64,000 nt of DNA from Kocuria flava (GCF_001482365.1 NZ_CP013254.1:1736001-1800000), one strand, 5' to 3'; shown: positions 17,094 to 26,376, numbered from the stretch's first letter. A program made the numbers and translations. Notes: generated from the letters alone by a model not told the origin.

Positions 17094-19611
17094 GCACCCG
17101 GGGCGGTCTCTCACCGAGGTGATCAGCATGGTGGAGGCCGGTGTACCCGCCGACCGCCTCCGGGAGATCCTGGCCGTCATCGTCGTGCGGCCCCCCTCCG
17201 GGACCCGGCTGCTGGGTCAACTTCAGGCGGACCCGGGGCTGTTGACCTCGGGGACCAATGCGATGCCGACCCTGCTGCAGCGCGTCATCGCCGCCCTGCT
17301 CGAGGCCGGTGCCACCTCGGTGCGTCTGCCGCGCTGCGCCGGCTGTGGTCTCGAGCGGATGTTGCCCGAACGCCTCGACGGGCACCGGGTCTGCTCCACG
17401 TGCAAGAAGCGGGCCGGCACCAGGGCCATCATCTGTCATTGCTGTCGACGAGAGCGTCAGCTCGCCTCCTGCGTTGGGGACGTCGACTACTGCGGGACCT
17501 GCTGGCGGGGCATGTACGGGCAAGCACCGGCGATCTTCGTCGCGGCCGCCCACGGCCTGATCCCCTCCCTGGATCCTGCGGTCCTGGCGGGGATCTTCGC
17601 CCAGCTTCCCGCCGTCCCCGGGCGCCGGTTGCGCTTGGCCCTGGAGGTCGCCGACTACGGAGCGGACTGGTTCGCAGCCCCTGCCCGGGGGGCGGCCCTC
17701 TTCGGTGTCCTCTACGATCAGCTGACCCACCAGGCACCCGAGTTGCCGCCGGCGTGCTGCGGGCACTGCGGGCAGCACCGGCCGCTGACCAACGTCTATG
17801 AAGGTCTGCGCTGCTGCTCCCGGTGCTACACCGCACTGCGATCCCAACCGTGCGACGGATGTGGGCGTACGGCCCCGATCGCCCGACGGATGACCGACGA
17901 GGCCCGGCTGTGCCAGGGGTGCGCGAAGGCCCTCCCGGATGCCTCAGACACCTGCACCCAGTGCGGCACCCACCAGCACATCGTCTACCGCGGCCCCGCC
18001 GGACCCGTCTGCGCCCCGTGCCGGCTCAACGCCCAGATGGACACTTGCACCCGGTGCGGGCAGACCAGACCGTGCCGGTTCCCCGGCACCCCGGACGCGA
18101 TGTGCGAGAAGTGCCGCAAGCGGAGGGAGACATGCTCCCGGTGCGGCCAGGAGCGGGTCGTCGCCACCCGGGATGAGCACGGGGCCCCGATCTGCCACAG
18201 CTGCCACCACATCCTCGAGCCCTGCAGCGTCTGCCACCGACACCGGCGCGTCGTGGGACGGGTGAAGGGGGCGCCCCTGTGCGAATACTGCTACCCGCGC
18301 CACCCGGTCAGCTTCCGCGACTGCACCCGCTGCGGCCGCCACGCCAAGCTGAAACGCACCGGGCTGTGCGACCGGTGCACCGCCGATGACCAGCTCGCCA
18401 CCTTGTTCCCCCCCGAACTGCTCGCCAGCAACGGGTCCGCCCGCACGATGCTCACCGACCTCCAGACCGGGAACCCCGGCACCATCCGCAATGCCTTCCA
18501 CTGCCACCGCGCCGTGGAACTGCTACGCACGGTGTTGGCCACCCCGGAGCTGCTCGATCACGAGGCCCTCGACGAGCTGGGGCCCGAGTACACGACCCGG
18601 GCGGTGCGGGCGCTGCTGGTCGAGCACGGCCTGCTGCCCGCTCGCAATCTGCCCCTGGCCCGGTTCCAGGCGTGGATCCCCACCGCCGCCCAACTGATCG
18701 AGGACCCGGGTGAGCGGCAGGCGTTCCTCCAGTTCGCCACCTGGAAGCACCTGCGCGATCTCAGGAGCCGTACGGAACCCCTGTCCGGTCCGCTGGTCAC
18801 CAGCCGCCGGCGCGAGCTGCGGATCGTGATTGAACTGCTCGCCTGGGCCCGGCACCGGGGCAAGACTCTGGCGACCCTGGATCAGGCCGATCTGGACCAC
18901 TGGGCCACTACCGGCGCCGAAAGATACCTCGTGGGCGGCTTCCTCACCTGGGCCCACATCAACGGCCGCAGCCAGCCCCTGGAGATCACCCGCCCGCCCA
19001 GGACGTACCTGCTGGCCGGAGGACTCAGCGATGACCACCGACGCCAGGTCCTGGATGACGTCCTGGAGCGCGAGGCCATCGGGCCGGGGACGAAGCTGGC
19101 TGCCGCCCTGGTGCTGGTTTTCGGCATCCGCCCGGCCCAGATCACCCGGATCCGCCTGTGCGATATCCAGTCCACCGGCGGGACGGTTGAGGTCACGGTG
19201 GGACCGGAGCCGCTGCTGTTGCCCGTCCCCCTGGCCGAGTTGGCTACAGGGGCCGCGGCGGACCGCACCGCACGCCGGATGCTGGCCCCCGCCCGCGACC
19301 ACCACTGGCTGTACCCGGGCGCCCAACCAGGGACACCCTTGTCGGCGGCCGCTCTGGTGCGACGGCTGGCCGCCGCCGGTGTCCTGGTGGCTCCGGCCCG
19401 GACCGGGGCGCTGACCACCCTGTCCCAACAGCTGCCACCACCCGTGCTCGCCGACCTCATTGGCATGCACCTGGCCACCGCCGTGCGCTGGCGCAGTACC
19501 GTCGCCGCCAGCAACGCTCACTACGCCGGACTGCTGCTCGCCGCCGAAGAGAGCCCAACCGCAGTGCTGCGAACCGTGCTTCCCTCGGCATCCAGCACAG
19601 CGCAGCCCTGA
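17086..19611 (+). CDS. Zinc-ribbon protein with degenerate tyrosine-recombinase C-terminus
   Basis: 841 residues. After a short helical lead, residues about 80-445 hold some eighteen C-x2-C pairs (CAGC, CSTC, CGTC, CGHC, CSRC, CDGC, CQGC and so on), i.e. about nine zinc ribbons in tandem. Residues 560-830 resemble the core and catalytic domains of tyrosine recombinases: LDHWATTGAERYLVGGFLTWAHIN and FGIRPAQITRIRLCDI (Arg position). The later H-x-x-R and Tyr motifs are not convincing, so it may be a non-catalytic partner of the recombinase at 15.6 kb. ATG 17086 overlaps the preceding gene. No other function can be stated. Confidence 0.72.
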   Translation: MVEHPGRSLTEVISMVEAGVPADRLREILAVIVVRPPSGTRLLGQLQADPGLLTSGTNAMPTLLQRVIAALLEAGATSVRLPRCAGCGLERMLPERLDGHRVCSTCKKRAGTRAIICHCCRRERQLASCVGDVDYCGTCWRGMYGQAPAIFVAAAHGLIPSLDPAVLAGIFAQLPAVPGRRLRLALEVADYGADWFAAPARGAALFGVLYDQLTHQAPELPPACCGHCGQHRPLTNVYEGLRCCSRCYTALRSQPCDGCGRTAPIARRMTDEARLCQGCAKALPDASDTCTQCGTHQHIVYRGPAGPVCAPCRLNAQMDTCTRCGQTRPCRFPGTPDAMCEKCRKRRETCSRCGQERVVATRDEHGAPICHSCHHILEPCSVCHRHRRVVGRVKGAPLCEYCYPRHPVSFRDCTRCGRHAKLKRTGLCDRCTADDQLATLFPPELLASNGSARTMLTDLQTGNPGTIRNAFHCHRAVELLRTVLATPELLDHEALDELGPEYTTRAVRALLVEHGLLPARNLPLARFQAWIPTAAQLIEDPGERQAFLQFATWKHLRDLRSRTEPLSGPLVTSRRRELRIVIELLAWARHRGKTLATLDQADLDHWATTGAERYLVGGFLTWAHINGRSQPLEITRPPRTYLLAGGLSDDHRRQVLDDVLEREAIGPGTKLAAALVLVFGIRPAQITRIRLCDIQSTGGTVEVTVGPEPLLLPVPLAELATGAAADRTARRMLAPARDHHWLYPGAQPGTPLSAAALVRRLAAAGVLVAPARTGALTTLSQQLPPPVLADLIGMHLATAVRWRSTVAASNAHYAGLLLAAEESPTAVLRTVLPSASSTAQP

Positions 19612-19703
19612 GCGTCGCAAGCCGGAGTGATCCGCGGCGTCGTTTGGTTCACCGCCGGGTGGGCGAACTCGTCATCCGTGTTCGTGGGACCGCCGCCTGC
19701 GCG

Positions 19704-20006
19704 TCAGGTGTCGCAATCGGTGCAGTACTTGGCGCCTGGGCCCTCACGAGCGAGCTGGCTGCGGTGGTGAACCAGGAAGCAGGAGGCGCAGACGAATTCG
19801 TTCTCTCGCTCGGGAATGACCTGGATGGTCAGATTTTCCTCGATGAGGTCCGCGTCGGGCAGGTCGATGCTCTCGGCAGTGTCGTCGTCGTCTTCGAGGA
19901 TCGGAGTTTGGGCGGTTGCGTTGCGTTGGGCGCGGATCTCCTCCAGCGATTCGCGGACCGGCTCGTCCTCAGGGGCTGTGCGGGGAGCGTCGTAATCGGT
20001 GGCCAC
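19704..20006 (-). CDS. DUF4193 family protein
   Basis: 100 residues, the family's normal length. Starts with MATDYDAPR, has a very acidic middle (EDDDDTAESIDLPDADL) and ends with a four-Cys zinc motif: CASCFLVHHRSQLA then CTDCD. DUF4193 is a conserved actinobacterial family of unknown function, normally a chromosomal core gene, so a copy on a mobile element is unusual. GTG 20004-20006 has GGGAGG eight bases upstream. Confidence 0.9.
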   Translation of the reverse strand: MATDYDAPRTAPEDEPVRESLEEIRAQRNATAQTPILEDDDDTAESIDLPDADLIEENLTIQVIPERENEFVCASCFLVHHRSQLAREGPGAKYCTDCDT

Positions 20007-20036
20007 GGGGTTTCCTCCCTACGGTCACGGCGGTGG

Positions 20037-20504
20037 TCACTGACGTGCCCGGTGTGTACGACCGCGCCGCCGAGGGTGGCCTGCGACCACGGGTTTGGCT
20101 GGTTCCCCCGGGGACGTCGAGAGTAGGCGCACCGATGAAGCCATCTCGGGCACCGCGCTCAGGCTCACAGCCGGCCACGGGGCTGCCGAGGACGGGGACC
20201 AGGCGGGGGCGGGACGGTGATCGGGCAGCTCGGCAGGGGTGAGAATCTGCACCGGGCTGGTGACCTCGTGCGGGCACTCGTCGTGGTCAAGCGCCCAGCG
20301 CAGCAAATCCACCGCGGGGGCCTCCACATGGGCGGCGGAGGTGAGATCGACGCTGACGATCACCGGCGGGAGCAACGTCCGGGCCCGTGCCACCACGGGG
20401 GACAGGGCCTGCTGGCTGGCCTCGGTCAGGCATCCGGTGACGAGCAGACACACATAGCGGCCGTCGAGGTCGACCTGGACAAGCACCGAGAGCTGGTGAT
20501 CCAT
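20037..20504 (-). CDS. STAS-domain protein, copy 1
   Basis: 155 residues. The first 90 form a STAS (anti-sigma factor antagonist) fold: LSVLVQVDLDGRYVCLLVTGCLTEASQQAL, then VIVSVDLTSAAHVEAPAVDLLRWAL. The usual phosphorylated Ser/Thr after D-L is present as a Ser/Thr-rich turn. The last 50 residues are Pro/Ser/Arg-rich and unlike the second copy at 21.7 kb. ATG 20502-20504 follows AAGGG and lines up with the start of that copy. Such proteins take part in partner switching that controls stress sigma factors, but no anti-sigma kinase is encoded on the element. Confidence 0.72.
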   Translation of the reverse strand: MDHQLSVLVQVDLDGRYVCLLVTGCLTEASQQALSPVVARARTLLPPVIVSVDLTSAAHVEAPAVDLLRWALDHDECPHEVTSPVQILTPAELPDHRPAPAWSPSSAAPWPAVSLSAVPEMASSVRLLSTSPGEPAKPVVAGHPRRRGRTHRARQ

Positions 20505-20710
20505 AGGGGCACCCTTCATCGCGTGCACGATCACCGACGACCTGCCGGCGCCTGTCCACGCGAGGGAGGTCCCCCGGGGATCACAAGGGGATCTGCTGGA
20601 GCGTGCCCACATTTCCCTAACCGACGAGTACCTTTGAACCTGCCGTTGACAAGGGTGGATGCCGGGGCGGCCGGGGTGTCACCGGCCGGTGTCGGTCAGG
20701 CGGCAGCAAA

Positions 20711-21094
20711 TCACGGCCGGGGCGCGGTCGGGGTGATGAGCGCATCCTCGCGCTCGAGTTCTTCCTCGCTGCGGTTCTCCGCGTCGTAGAGGGTGGGGTC
20801 CTTGACGTCGAGCTGGCGCATGATGACGTCGAGTTTGAGGTGCACGGCGGCGCTGTCGCGGTTCTGGGTGTTCTGGATGATGAACACCATCAGGAACGTG
20901 ATCAGGGTGGTGAGGGTGTTGATGATCAGCTGCCAGGTGTCGGAGAAGTCCAGGAACGGCCCGCTCACCGCCCAGGCGACGATGAGCGCCGCGGCCAGCA
21001 GGAACATCCCGGGCCGGCCCAGGGCGTTGGCGGCAGCGGTGGTGAACCGGGCGAAGTGACCCGGGTGACTGTCGGTCTTCGAGGTGGTGGGCAT
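20711..21094 (-). CDS. Low-affinity iron permease (Fet4) family membrane protein
   Basis: 127 residues with two membrane spans: GMFLLAAALIVAWAVSG and the family signature SDTWQLIINTLTTLITFLMVFIIQNTQNRD, followed by SAAVHLKLDVIMRQLDV. Bacterial members are short and their transport role is unproven. ATG 21092-21094 has GGAAGGA six bases upstream; longer frames run into a decayed gene. Confidence 0.85.
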   Translation of the reverse strand: MPTTSKTDSHPGHFARFTTAAANALGRPGMFLLAAALIVAWAVSGPFLDFSDTWQLIINTLTTLITFLMVFIIQNTQNRDSAAVHLKLDVIMRQLDVKDPTLYDAENRSEEELEREDALITPTAPRP

Positions 21095-21120
21095 GGTGTC
21101 CTTCCGGTTCATGATCCGCT

Positions 21121-21420
21121 TCAAGCGGTGAGGGTCGTCGACTTTCCCTCTGGGGCGTGGTGGATGAGGGCCAGCACCCTGCGTGCGATGTCTCCCAAGC
21201 TGTGGCCGGTCGCGTGGCTTCGCGTTGATGCCACACCCCGCAGCCATCACGCAGGATGTCGGCCACCACCACTTCGACCTGCTCCTGCTGGCCGTACTCG
21301 GCCAGCACCGGGCGGAGGAGCTCTGGCAGCCGCGCGACGACGTCGCCGGCCCGAGCGGGGTGCCGCTGGCCAGGGCGATCAGCCGCTGCTCGACCCCGGT
21401 GTGGCTGCTCCGCCACGACC
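21121..21420 (-). pseudogene. Frameshifted remnant of a small hypothetical gene
   Basis: Coding-like peptides occur in different frames in succession: VVARLPELLRPVLAEYGQQ and VEVVVADILRDGCGVWHQR in one frame, then ATGHSLGDIARRVLALIHHAPEGK in another up to the TGA at 21121-21123. A one-base shift near 21205 would join them. I do not know the family. It could be natural decay or base-call errors; other genes of this element show similar breaks. Confidence 0.45.
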
Positions 21421-21464
21421 ACGCGCGCCGCAGGTGTGGTGGCCCGGGGACCCGGGGCGGGGCG

Positions 21465-21725
21465 TCAATGGACGGGTGCGGTGGAGGCGAGGGCGCTCTC
21501 GCGGGCGTCGAGCTCGGCAAGGACCTCCTGATGGCGGTCCAGGGTGAACGGGTGAGCCCCCTCCGGGGTGGTGAGGTACTCCCGGTCGAGCTGACGGCAG
21601 ATCTGGCTGTGCAACACGTGCAGCTCGATCAGGGACAGAGCGCTCAGATCAGCCGGGAAAGCACAGTCCGGCCCCAAACAGGTGCTGGTGGCACCCTCGG
21701 TGGGGGCAGAGGCGGTCGGGCTCAT
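21465..21725 (-). CDS. Hypothetical protein, 86 residues
   Basis: Starts with a variable 20 residues including CLGPDC, then a helical, His/Leu/Arg-rich segment LSLIELHVLHSQICRQLDREYL, a spacer and HQEVLAELDARESALA. This looks like a short coiled-coil-forming actinobacterial protein. I do not recognise a named family. Its ATG overlaps the stop of the second STAS gene by four bases (ATGA), so the two are translated together and may interact. Confidence 0.6.
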   Translation of the reverse strand: MSPTASAPTEGATSTCLGPDCAFPADLSALSLIELHVLHSQICRQLDREYLTTPEGAHPFTLDRHQEVLAELDARESALASTAPVH

Positions 21726-22084
21726 GCCGCCACCTTCCGGGCCGGGCCCGTGCCGGCGGAGCTGTCGGGCGTCACCCGACTTTCCGGTGAGACGGTGATC
21801 CGGTGGTGGGGCAACACGTCCGGGACCACCAGGGCCACTGGGCGGCTACCGGCGGAGTCGGTGTCCTCGAGGGCGCGGCGCAGCAGCTCCATCCCGGTCG
21901 CCTCGATGTGGTGGGCCCCGGACAGGTCGACGGTGACGTGGATGCCGGGAGTCGGGATGCGGGCCCGGCGGATCAGCGGGTGCAGGGCGCGCTGGCTGGC
22001 CTCGGTGAGGCACCCGGTGGCGAGGACGCGGACGTACTCGCCGTCCAGATCGACCTGGACGGTCACGGAGAGCTTGTGATTCAC
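21722..22084 (-). CDS. STAS-domain protein, copy 2
   Basis: 120 residues. LSVTVQVDLDGEYVRVLATGCLTEASQRAL and HVTVDLSGAHHIEATGMELLRRAL define a STAS fold with the Ser of DLSGA in the position phosphorylated in SpoIIAA-like antagonists. Very similar to the protein at 20.0-20.5 kb in its first 80 residues, so the pair arose by duplication. Probably part of a sigma-factor partner switch; its kinase partner is not in the window. Confidence 0.75.
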   Translation of the reverse strand: MNHKLSVTVQVDLDGEYVRVLATGCLTEASQRALHPLIRRARIPTPGIHVTVDLSGAHHIEATGMELLRRALEDTDSAGSRPVALVVPDVLPHHRITVSPESRVTPDSSAGTGPARKVAA

Positions 22085-22261
22085 AACAGCAGCTTTCGGC
22101 GTACACGAACGGTGGCGCGGCCCACTGCTGGACCACCCTTCAACAATAAGTGGTACAGCAACCGGCTTCCAGTCAGGCCCCGTGTCCGAGCAGGTGACCG
22201 AAGCGGCCCTGTCGGGCCCACCGGCGGTGCCGTGGCACAGCCGGTGGGCACGGGCAGACGG

Positions 22262-22974
22262 TCAGGCCTCGAAGTGGGTGCTGGCCGGTCCCTTGCCGAC
22301 CTGGGCGACGAGGTCGGCGACCAGCTCGCGCAGCTTGACGTTGCGGTGGCTGGAGGCCGCCCGCAGGATCTCGAAGGTCTTCTCCTGGGTGCAGCGGTTC
22401 TGGCCCATGACGATGCCCACGGCCAGGTCGATGGTGGTCCGCGAGGCCATGGCCGCCTGCAGGTCCGCTTCGGTGTCGTGGTGGCGGGCCAGGCGCACAG
22501 CCAGGCGCACGGCCAGGCGCAGAATGGTGGAGGCCTCGGCGACCTGGCGCTGGATGACCTCCCGGGTTGCCGCGTCAAGGCGTCGGGGCGGTCGGCGTAG
22601 ACGTCCAGGCCCGCGGTGGCCTCACCCCAGCTCCAGGGGCACGCCCAGAGCGGAGCGGATGCCGTTGGCCGCGGCGGCGGCCCCGTAGGCCGGCCACCTC
22701 GGGCCGGTGCGGGTAGCGGAAATGCAGACCACCCGGTGTTCCTGCGCCCCGTCAGACACGACCCGTCGACGTAGTGGTACTGGATCTCATCCAGCGCCTC
22801 GGCCCGGGTGCTGGAGGCGGCCACGGTGGTGGAGCGCTTGGGGCGCAACAGGGTCACCGCGCATCACACCTCGTCGCGATCGGTGGACAGGGCTTCGGCG
22901 ATGGTGGCGGTGAAATCGTCGAGGAACCCGGTGATGTCCTCGGACGCCAGCAGCAGCTCCTGCAGGTCCGACAC
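22262..22974 (-). pseudogene. Broken GAF-ANTAR regulator
   Basis: The reading path begins at GTG 22972-22974 (SDLQELLLASEDITGFLDDF), reaches ALSTDRDEV, then a TGA where the family has Trp before CAVTLLRPKR. GAF features continue (EIQYHYVDGSCLTG, RWPAYGAAAAANGIRSALGVPLEL, AGLDVYADRPDAL) but three changes of frame are needed. An intact ANTAR domain closes it: ASRTTIDLAVGIVMGQNRC, EILRAASSHRNVKLRELV. ANTAR proteins bind nascent RNA to block termination. With one nonsense and at least three frameshifts it is very unlikely to be functional. Confidence 0.75.
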
Positions 22975-23229
22975 GGGTGCCGCACTGTTGGGCGCGTGAA
23001 GCCCGGCACGTTGTGTGGCGACGCAGGGGGTGTTCGCCAGGATGGCTCTGCTGCGGTGGGGGGCTGATTCCGGCAGGGGTCCTCGGGCAGAGGCTCAACG
23101 CCCTTGAAGAGCGCTGAGCCGGTCCGGACCCGCACCGGGAGTCTCGGGTGGAGCGTTCGCCCCTCTCGGGGGCGTTGTTTGTCGGCCATGCCGGCCGCAG
23201 CATGGGCGCATCCGGTGGATCCGCCTGGT

Positions 23230-23271
23230 GACGGGGCGGGGACGGGCTGGTGGGTCTGTCCCCGCCCCGTC
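23230..23271 (-). terminator. Terminator hairpin behind the Clp ATPase gene
   Basis: GACGGGGCGGGGAC (23230-23243) pairs perfectly with GTCCCCGCCCCGTC (23258-23271) around a 14-base loop, 44 bases after the stop of the leftward Clp gene. There is no clear T-run, as is usual for high-GC actinobacteria. Confidence 0.75.
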
Positions 23272-23314
23272 GGGGCGTGTCAAAGGTGGGTGGTGGCCCG
23301 TTGGTGGGGTGTTG

Positions 23315-25927
23315 TCACGGAGTGGCTCCACCGTCGGCGGTGGCGTCCGCGGTCGTGGCGTTGTCGCCCACGGGCGCGGCGTCGGGGCCGGCCCCCGTGT
23401 CGGCGGGGGTGGCGGCGAAGTGCAGTGCGCCGTCTTGGAGGGTCACAGTCACCGTGTCGCCGGGGTCGACCTCACCACTGAGGATCAGGCGGGAGAGCTT
23501 GTTGTCCAGTTCTCGCTGGATGGTGCGGCGCATCGGGCGGGCACCGAACTCGGGCTGGAATCCGCGCTGAGCCAGCCAGTCCACGGCCGCTTCGTCGATG
23601 TCGAGGGTGAGGTTCTGCGCCCGGGCCCGGCGACGGGTCTGCTCCAGGAACAGATCGGTGATCTTGCGCAGCTGGGGCTGGTCCAGGCCGCGGAAGATGA
23701 TGATCTCGTCGATGCGGTTGAGGAATTCCGGCCGGAACTGCTGGCCGAGCAGGTCCATCAGCGTCTCGCGCAGCTCCTCGAGCGGTTGCCCGGCCTGGGC
23801 GGTGGCGAGGATGCGGTCGGCGCCGACATTACTGGTCATGATGACCACCGTGTTGGAGAAATCGATGGTACGGCCCTGTCCGTCCGTGAGCCGGCCCGCG
23901 TCCAGGAGTTGGAGCAGGGTGTTGAAGACGTCGGGGTGGGCTTTTTCGATCTCGTCCAGGAGCACGACGGTGTACGGGGTGCGGCGCACGGCCTCGGTGA
24001 GCTGACCGGCGTCTTCGTAGCCGACGTAGCCCGGAGGTGCTCCCACGAGCCGGGAGACGGTGTGCCGCTCCTGGAACTCGCTCATGTCGAAGCGCACCAT
24101 CCGGTCCTCGTCCCCGAACAGGGCCTCGGCCAGGGCGCGGGCCAGTTCGGTCTTGCCGACACCGGTCGGGCCCAGGAACAGGAACGAACCGACCGGCCGG
24201 TTCGGGTCGGCCAGCCCGGCGCGGGCGCGTCGGACGGCTTCGGCCACGGCGTCGACGGCTTCTTCCTGGCCGACCACGCGCGCGTGGAGGGTTTCTTCCA
24301 GGCGCAGCAGCCGGGACCGTTCCTCCTCGGTGAGCTGGGCCACGGGGATGCCCGTGGTGCGGGAGACGACCTCGGCGATGTCCTCGGCGGTGACCGAGGG
24401 CACCGGGCTGCGCATTTGCTGGGCGTCCTCGAGCCGGGCGCGGGCGGTGTCCAGTTCGGCCTTGAGCTCATCGGCACGCCCATAGCGCTCTGCCGCCACG
24501 GCGGCGTCCTTCTCGCGTTCGAGCGTGGTGATCTGCTCGGTCAGCTCCCGGGTGTCCGCCGGGACGGCCCGGGCTCGTAGCCGGACCCGGGCGCTGGCCT
24601 GGTCGATGAGATCGATCGCCTTATCGGGCAGGAACCGGTTGGTGACGTAGCGGTCGGACAGCTCCGCGGCGGCGGTGATGGCCTCGTCGCTGATGCGGAC
24701 CTGGTGGTGGGCCTCGTAGCGGTCGCGCAGCCCGCGCAGGATCTCAATGGTGTCCTCCACGGAGGGCTCCGGAACGAGGATCGGTTGGAAGCGCCGCTCC
24801 AGGGCCGGGTCCTTCTCGACGTTCTTGCGGTACTCATCGATGGTCGTGGCCCCGACGACCTGCAGCTCACCGCGGGCCAGGGCGGGTTTGAGCATGTTCC
24901 CGGCGTCCATCGATCCTTCGGCGGCGCCGGCGCCGACGACGGTGTGCAGCTCGTCGATGAACAAGATGACGTCGCGCTCGGCGGCTGTGACCTCGTCGAT
25001 GACATTTTTCAAACGTTCTTCGAACTCCCCCCGGTATTTGCTGCCGGCGACCATGCCCGCCAGGTCCAAGGTGATGACACGGCGGTTCGCCAAGGTGTCG
25101 GGCACGTCCCCGTTGACGATGCGCTGGGCCAGCCCTTCCACGATGGCGGTCTTGCCGACACCGGGGTCACCGATGAGCACCGGATTGTTCTTCGTCCGCC
25201 GCGACAACACTTCCAGGGTCTGCTCGATCTCGGAGTCACGACCGACGACCGGGTCCAGCTGCCCCTCGCGGGCCGCCTCGGTGAGATCCCGACCGTACTC
25301 ATCCAGGGTGGGAGTGCTGGATGGCTCAGCCCCCTGGGACTGGCCGTCGTGCTGACCGGCCCGGGTGTGTCCGCCGGAAGGTCCGGCCTTGGTAGGGCGC
25401 ACGGCATCGGTGTTCGGCAGCGCACGGGCCAACAGGCGCCCGGCCACGGAGTCAGGGTTCGCGGTGATGCCGAGCAGAACGTGTTCGGGGTTGATCGTTC
25501 GCGAACCGGCCTGACGCGCCTGGTGGTAGGCATCCAGCAGGGCGCGTTTGGCCGCAGGCGTCAAGGACGGCTCCTGCTCGTCGGCGCGGGCAGTGTCGGC
25601 GGCCACGAGCTGCTGGATCTGGCCGGCGAGCTTGCTCACGTCCACCCCGGCCTGCTCGAGCAGGGAGGCGGTGGCCGGGACCTGGGTGAGCGCCCAGAGC
25701 AGGTGCTCGGCGTCCACGTCGGAGCTGCCCCACTCCGCGGCCTGTTCCACGGCAGCGCGGACCAGGGCGCGGGCCTCATCCGAGAGCAACCGGGACAGGT
25801 CCACGCGCTGCACCGAGGGCGTGGTGCCTTGCCGGGCGCCCAGCACGCTGAAAGGATCGCGGCCGCCGAAAAAACGACCCATGATGTCATCGAACGGGGA
25901 GTTCAGGTCAAACGGATCGTTCGTCAT
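23315..25927 (-). CDS. Hsp100/Clp AAA+ ATPase, disaggregase-like
   Basis: 870 residues. A Phe/Asp/Gly-rich lead (1-50) precedes a double Clp-N domain (about 50-190), AAA1 with GDPGVGKTAIVEGLAQ and ILFIDELHT, a short middle segment of coiled type (about 460-510), and AAA2 with GPTGVGKTELARALAEALFG, VLLDEIEKAHPDV and the C-terminal D2 domain. The stretch between MTSNVGADRI and FRPEFLNRIDEI is short and has no I/L-G-F/L loop, so ClpP docking is not expected; it resembles ClpB/ClpL/ClpG in that respect and ClpC in its short middle. It should unfold or disaggregate proteins under heat or oxidative stress. GGAGG lies before ATG 25927. Hsp20 is encoded nearby. Confidence 0.9.
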   Translation of the reverse strand: MTNDPFDLNSPFDDIMGRFFGGRDPFSVLGARQGTTPSVQRVDLSRLLSDEARALVRAAVEQAAEWGSSDVDAEHLLWALTQVPATASLLEQAGVDVSKLAGQIQQLVAADTARADEQEPSLTPAAKRALLDAYHQARQAGSRTINPEHVLLGITANPDSVAGRLLARALPNTDAVRPTKAGPSGGHTRAGQHDGQSQGAEPSSTPTLDEYGRDLTEAAREGQLDPVVGRDSEIEQTLEVLSRRTKNNPVLIGDPGVGKTAIVEGLAQRIVNGDVPDTLANRRVITLDLAGMVAGSKYRGEFEERLKNVIDEVTAAERDVILFIDELHTVVGAGAAEGSMDAGNMLKPALARGELQVVGATTIDEYRKNVEKDPALERRFQPILVPEPSVEDTIEILRGLRDRYEAHHQVRISDEAITAAAELSDRYVTNRFLPDKAIDLIDQASARVRLRARAVPADTRELTEQITTLEREKDAAVAAERYGRADELKAELDTARARLEDAQQMRSPVPSVTAEDIAEVVSRTTGIPVAQLTEEERSRLLRLEETLHARVVGQEEAVDAVAEAVRRARAGLADPNRPVGSFLFLGPTGVGKTELARALAEALFGDEDRMVRFDMSEFQERHTVSRLVGAPPGYVGYEDAGQLTEAVRRTPYTVVLLDEIEKAHPDVFNTLLQLLDAGRLTDGQGRTIDFSNTVVIMTSNVGADRILATAQAGQPLEELRETLMDLLGQQFRPEFLNRIDEIIIFRGLDQPQLRKITDLFLEQTRRRARAQNLTLDIDEAAVDWLAQRGFQPEFGARPMRRTIQRELDNKLSRLILSGEVDPGDTVTVTLQDGALHFAATPADTGAGPDAAPVGDNATTADATADGGATP

Positions 25928-26376
25928 TGTTGCCTCCTACAGGCGTTGAGTGATCGTTAGTTGGCATACCTGACACGGCATCGTTCCGCATCCGCAGATG
26001 CTGGGGTCGGTCGGAGGGAGCCCAGAACATCACCGTAAGCAGAGCCTAGCCAGCTTTCGGACGGCGGCGATAGGGCTCAGTGGCATCCGTCGCCCACGGT
26101 GCCCCGCCTCGGGCCGCGCGCAGCAAGCGAAGACGGCATCGCGACGGCGTTGGCGAGGACCACGGGTGGGGCTGTGCCACCGGAAGAAACCCGCAGGCCC
26201 GTGCCGCTGGACGATGGTGCTGAGCGGTGAGGTCTCGTGGTGGTGCCCGTGCACACCGGTGCGGCCCAGTGTCCTGGCCGGTATCACCCAAGGGGAACAG
26301 CCCTCCTGGCGCCTACCCTCTGACCGGGCCCGCACATCGGCGGCCCCGGTCTCTCGATAGGCCCGGCGGTGTGGAG
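25928..26376. other. Intergenic region upstream of clp
   Basis: No convincing gene on either strand. The promoter of the Clp gene must lie in the first 100 bases (around 25930-26000). A GTTGAGT half-site at 25943-25949 (plus strand) recalls half of the HspR-binding HAIR element, but the second half is absent, so this is weak. The rest (26040-26340) has coding-like composition only in antisense-type frames and may be decayed sequence. Confidence 0.4.

Noticed and set aside
25930..25960. HAIR (HspR) operator before the Clp gene
   Set aside because: Only one GTTGAGT half-site is present; the facing half is missing, so it is mentioned but not called.
26046..26291. 81-codon frame between Clp and the general stress gene
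   Set aside because: No ribosome site, no recognisable motif and Arg/Pro-rich composition typical of a chance frame.
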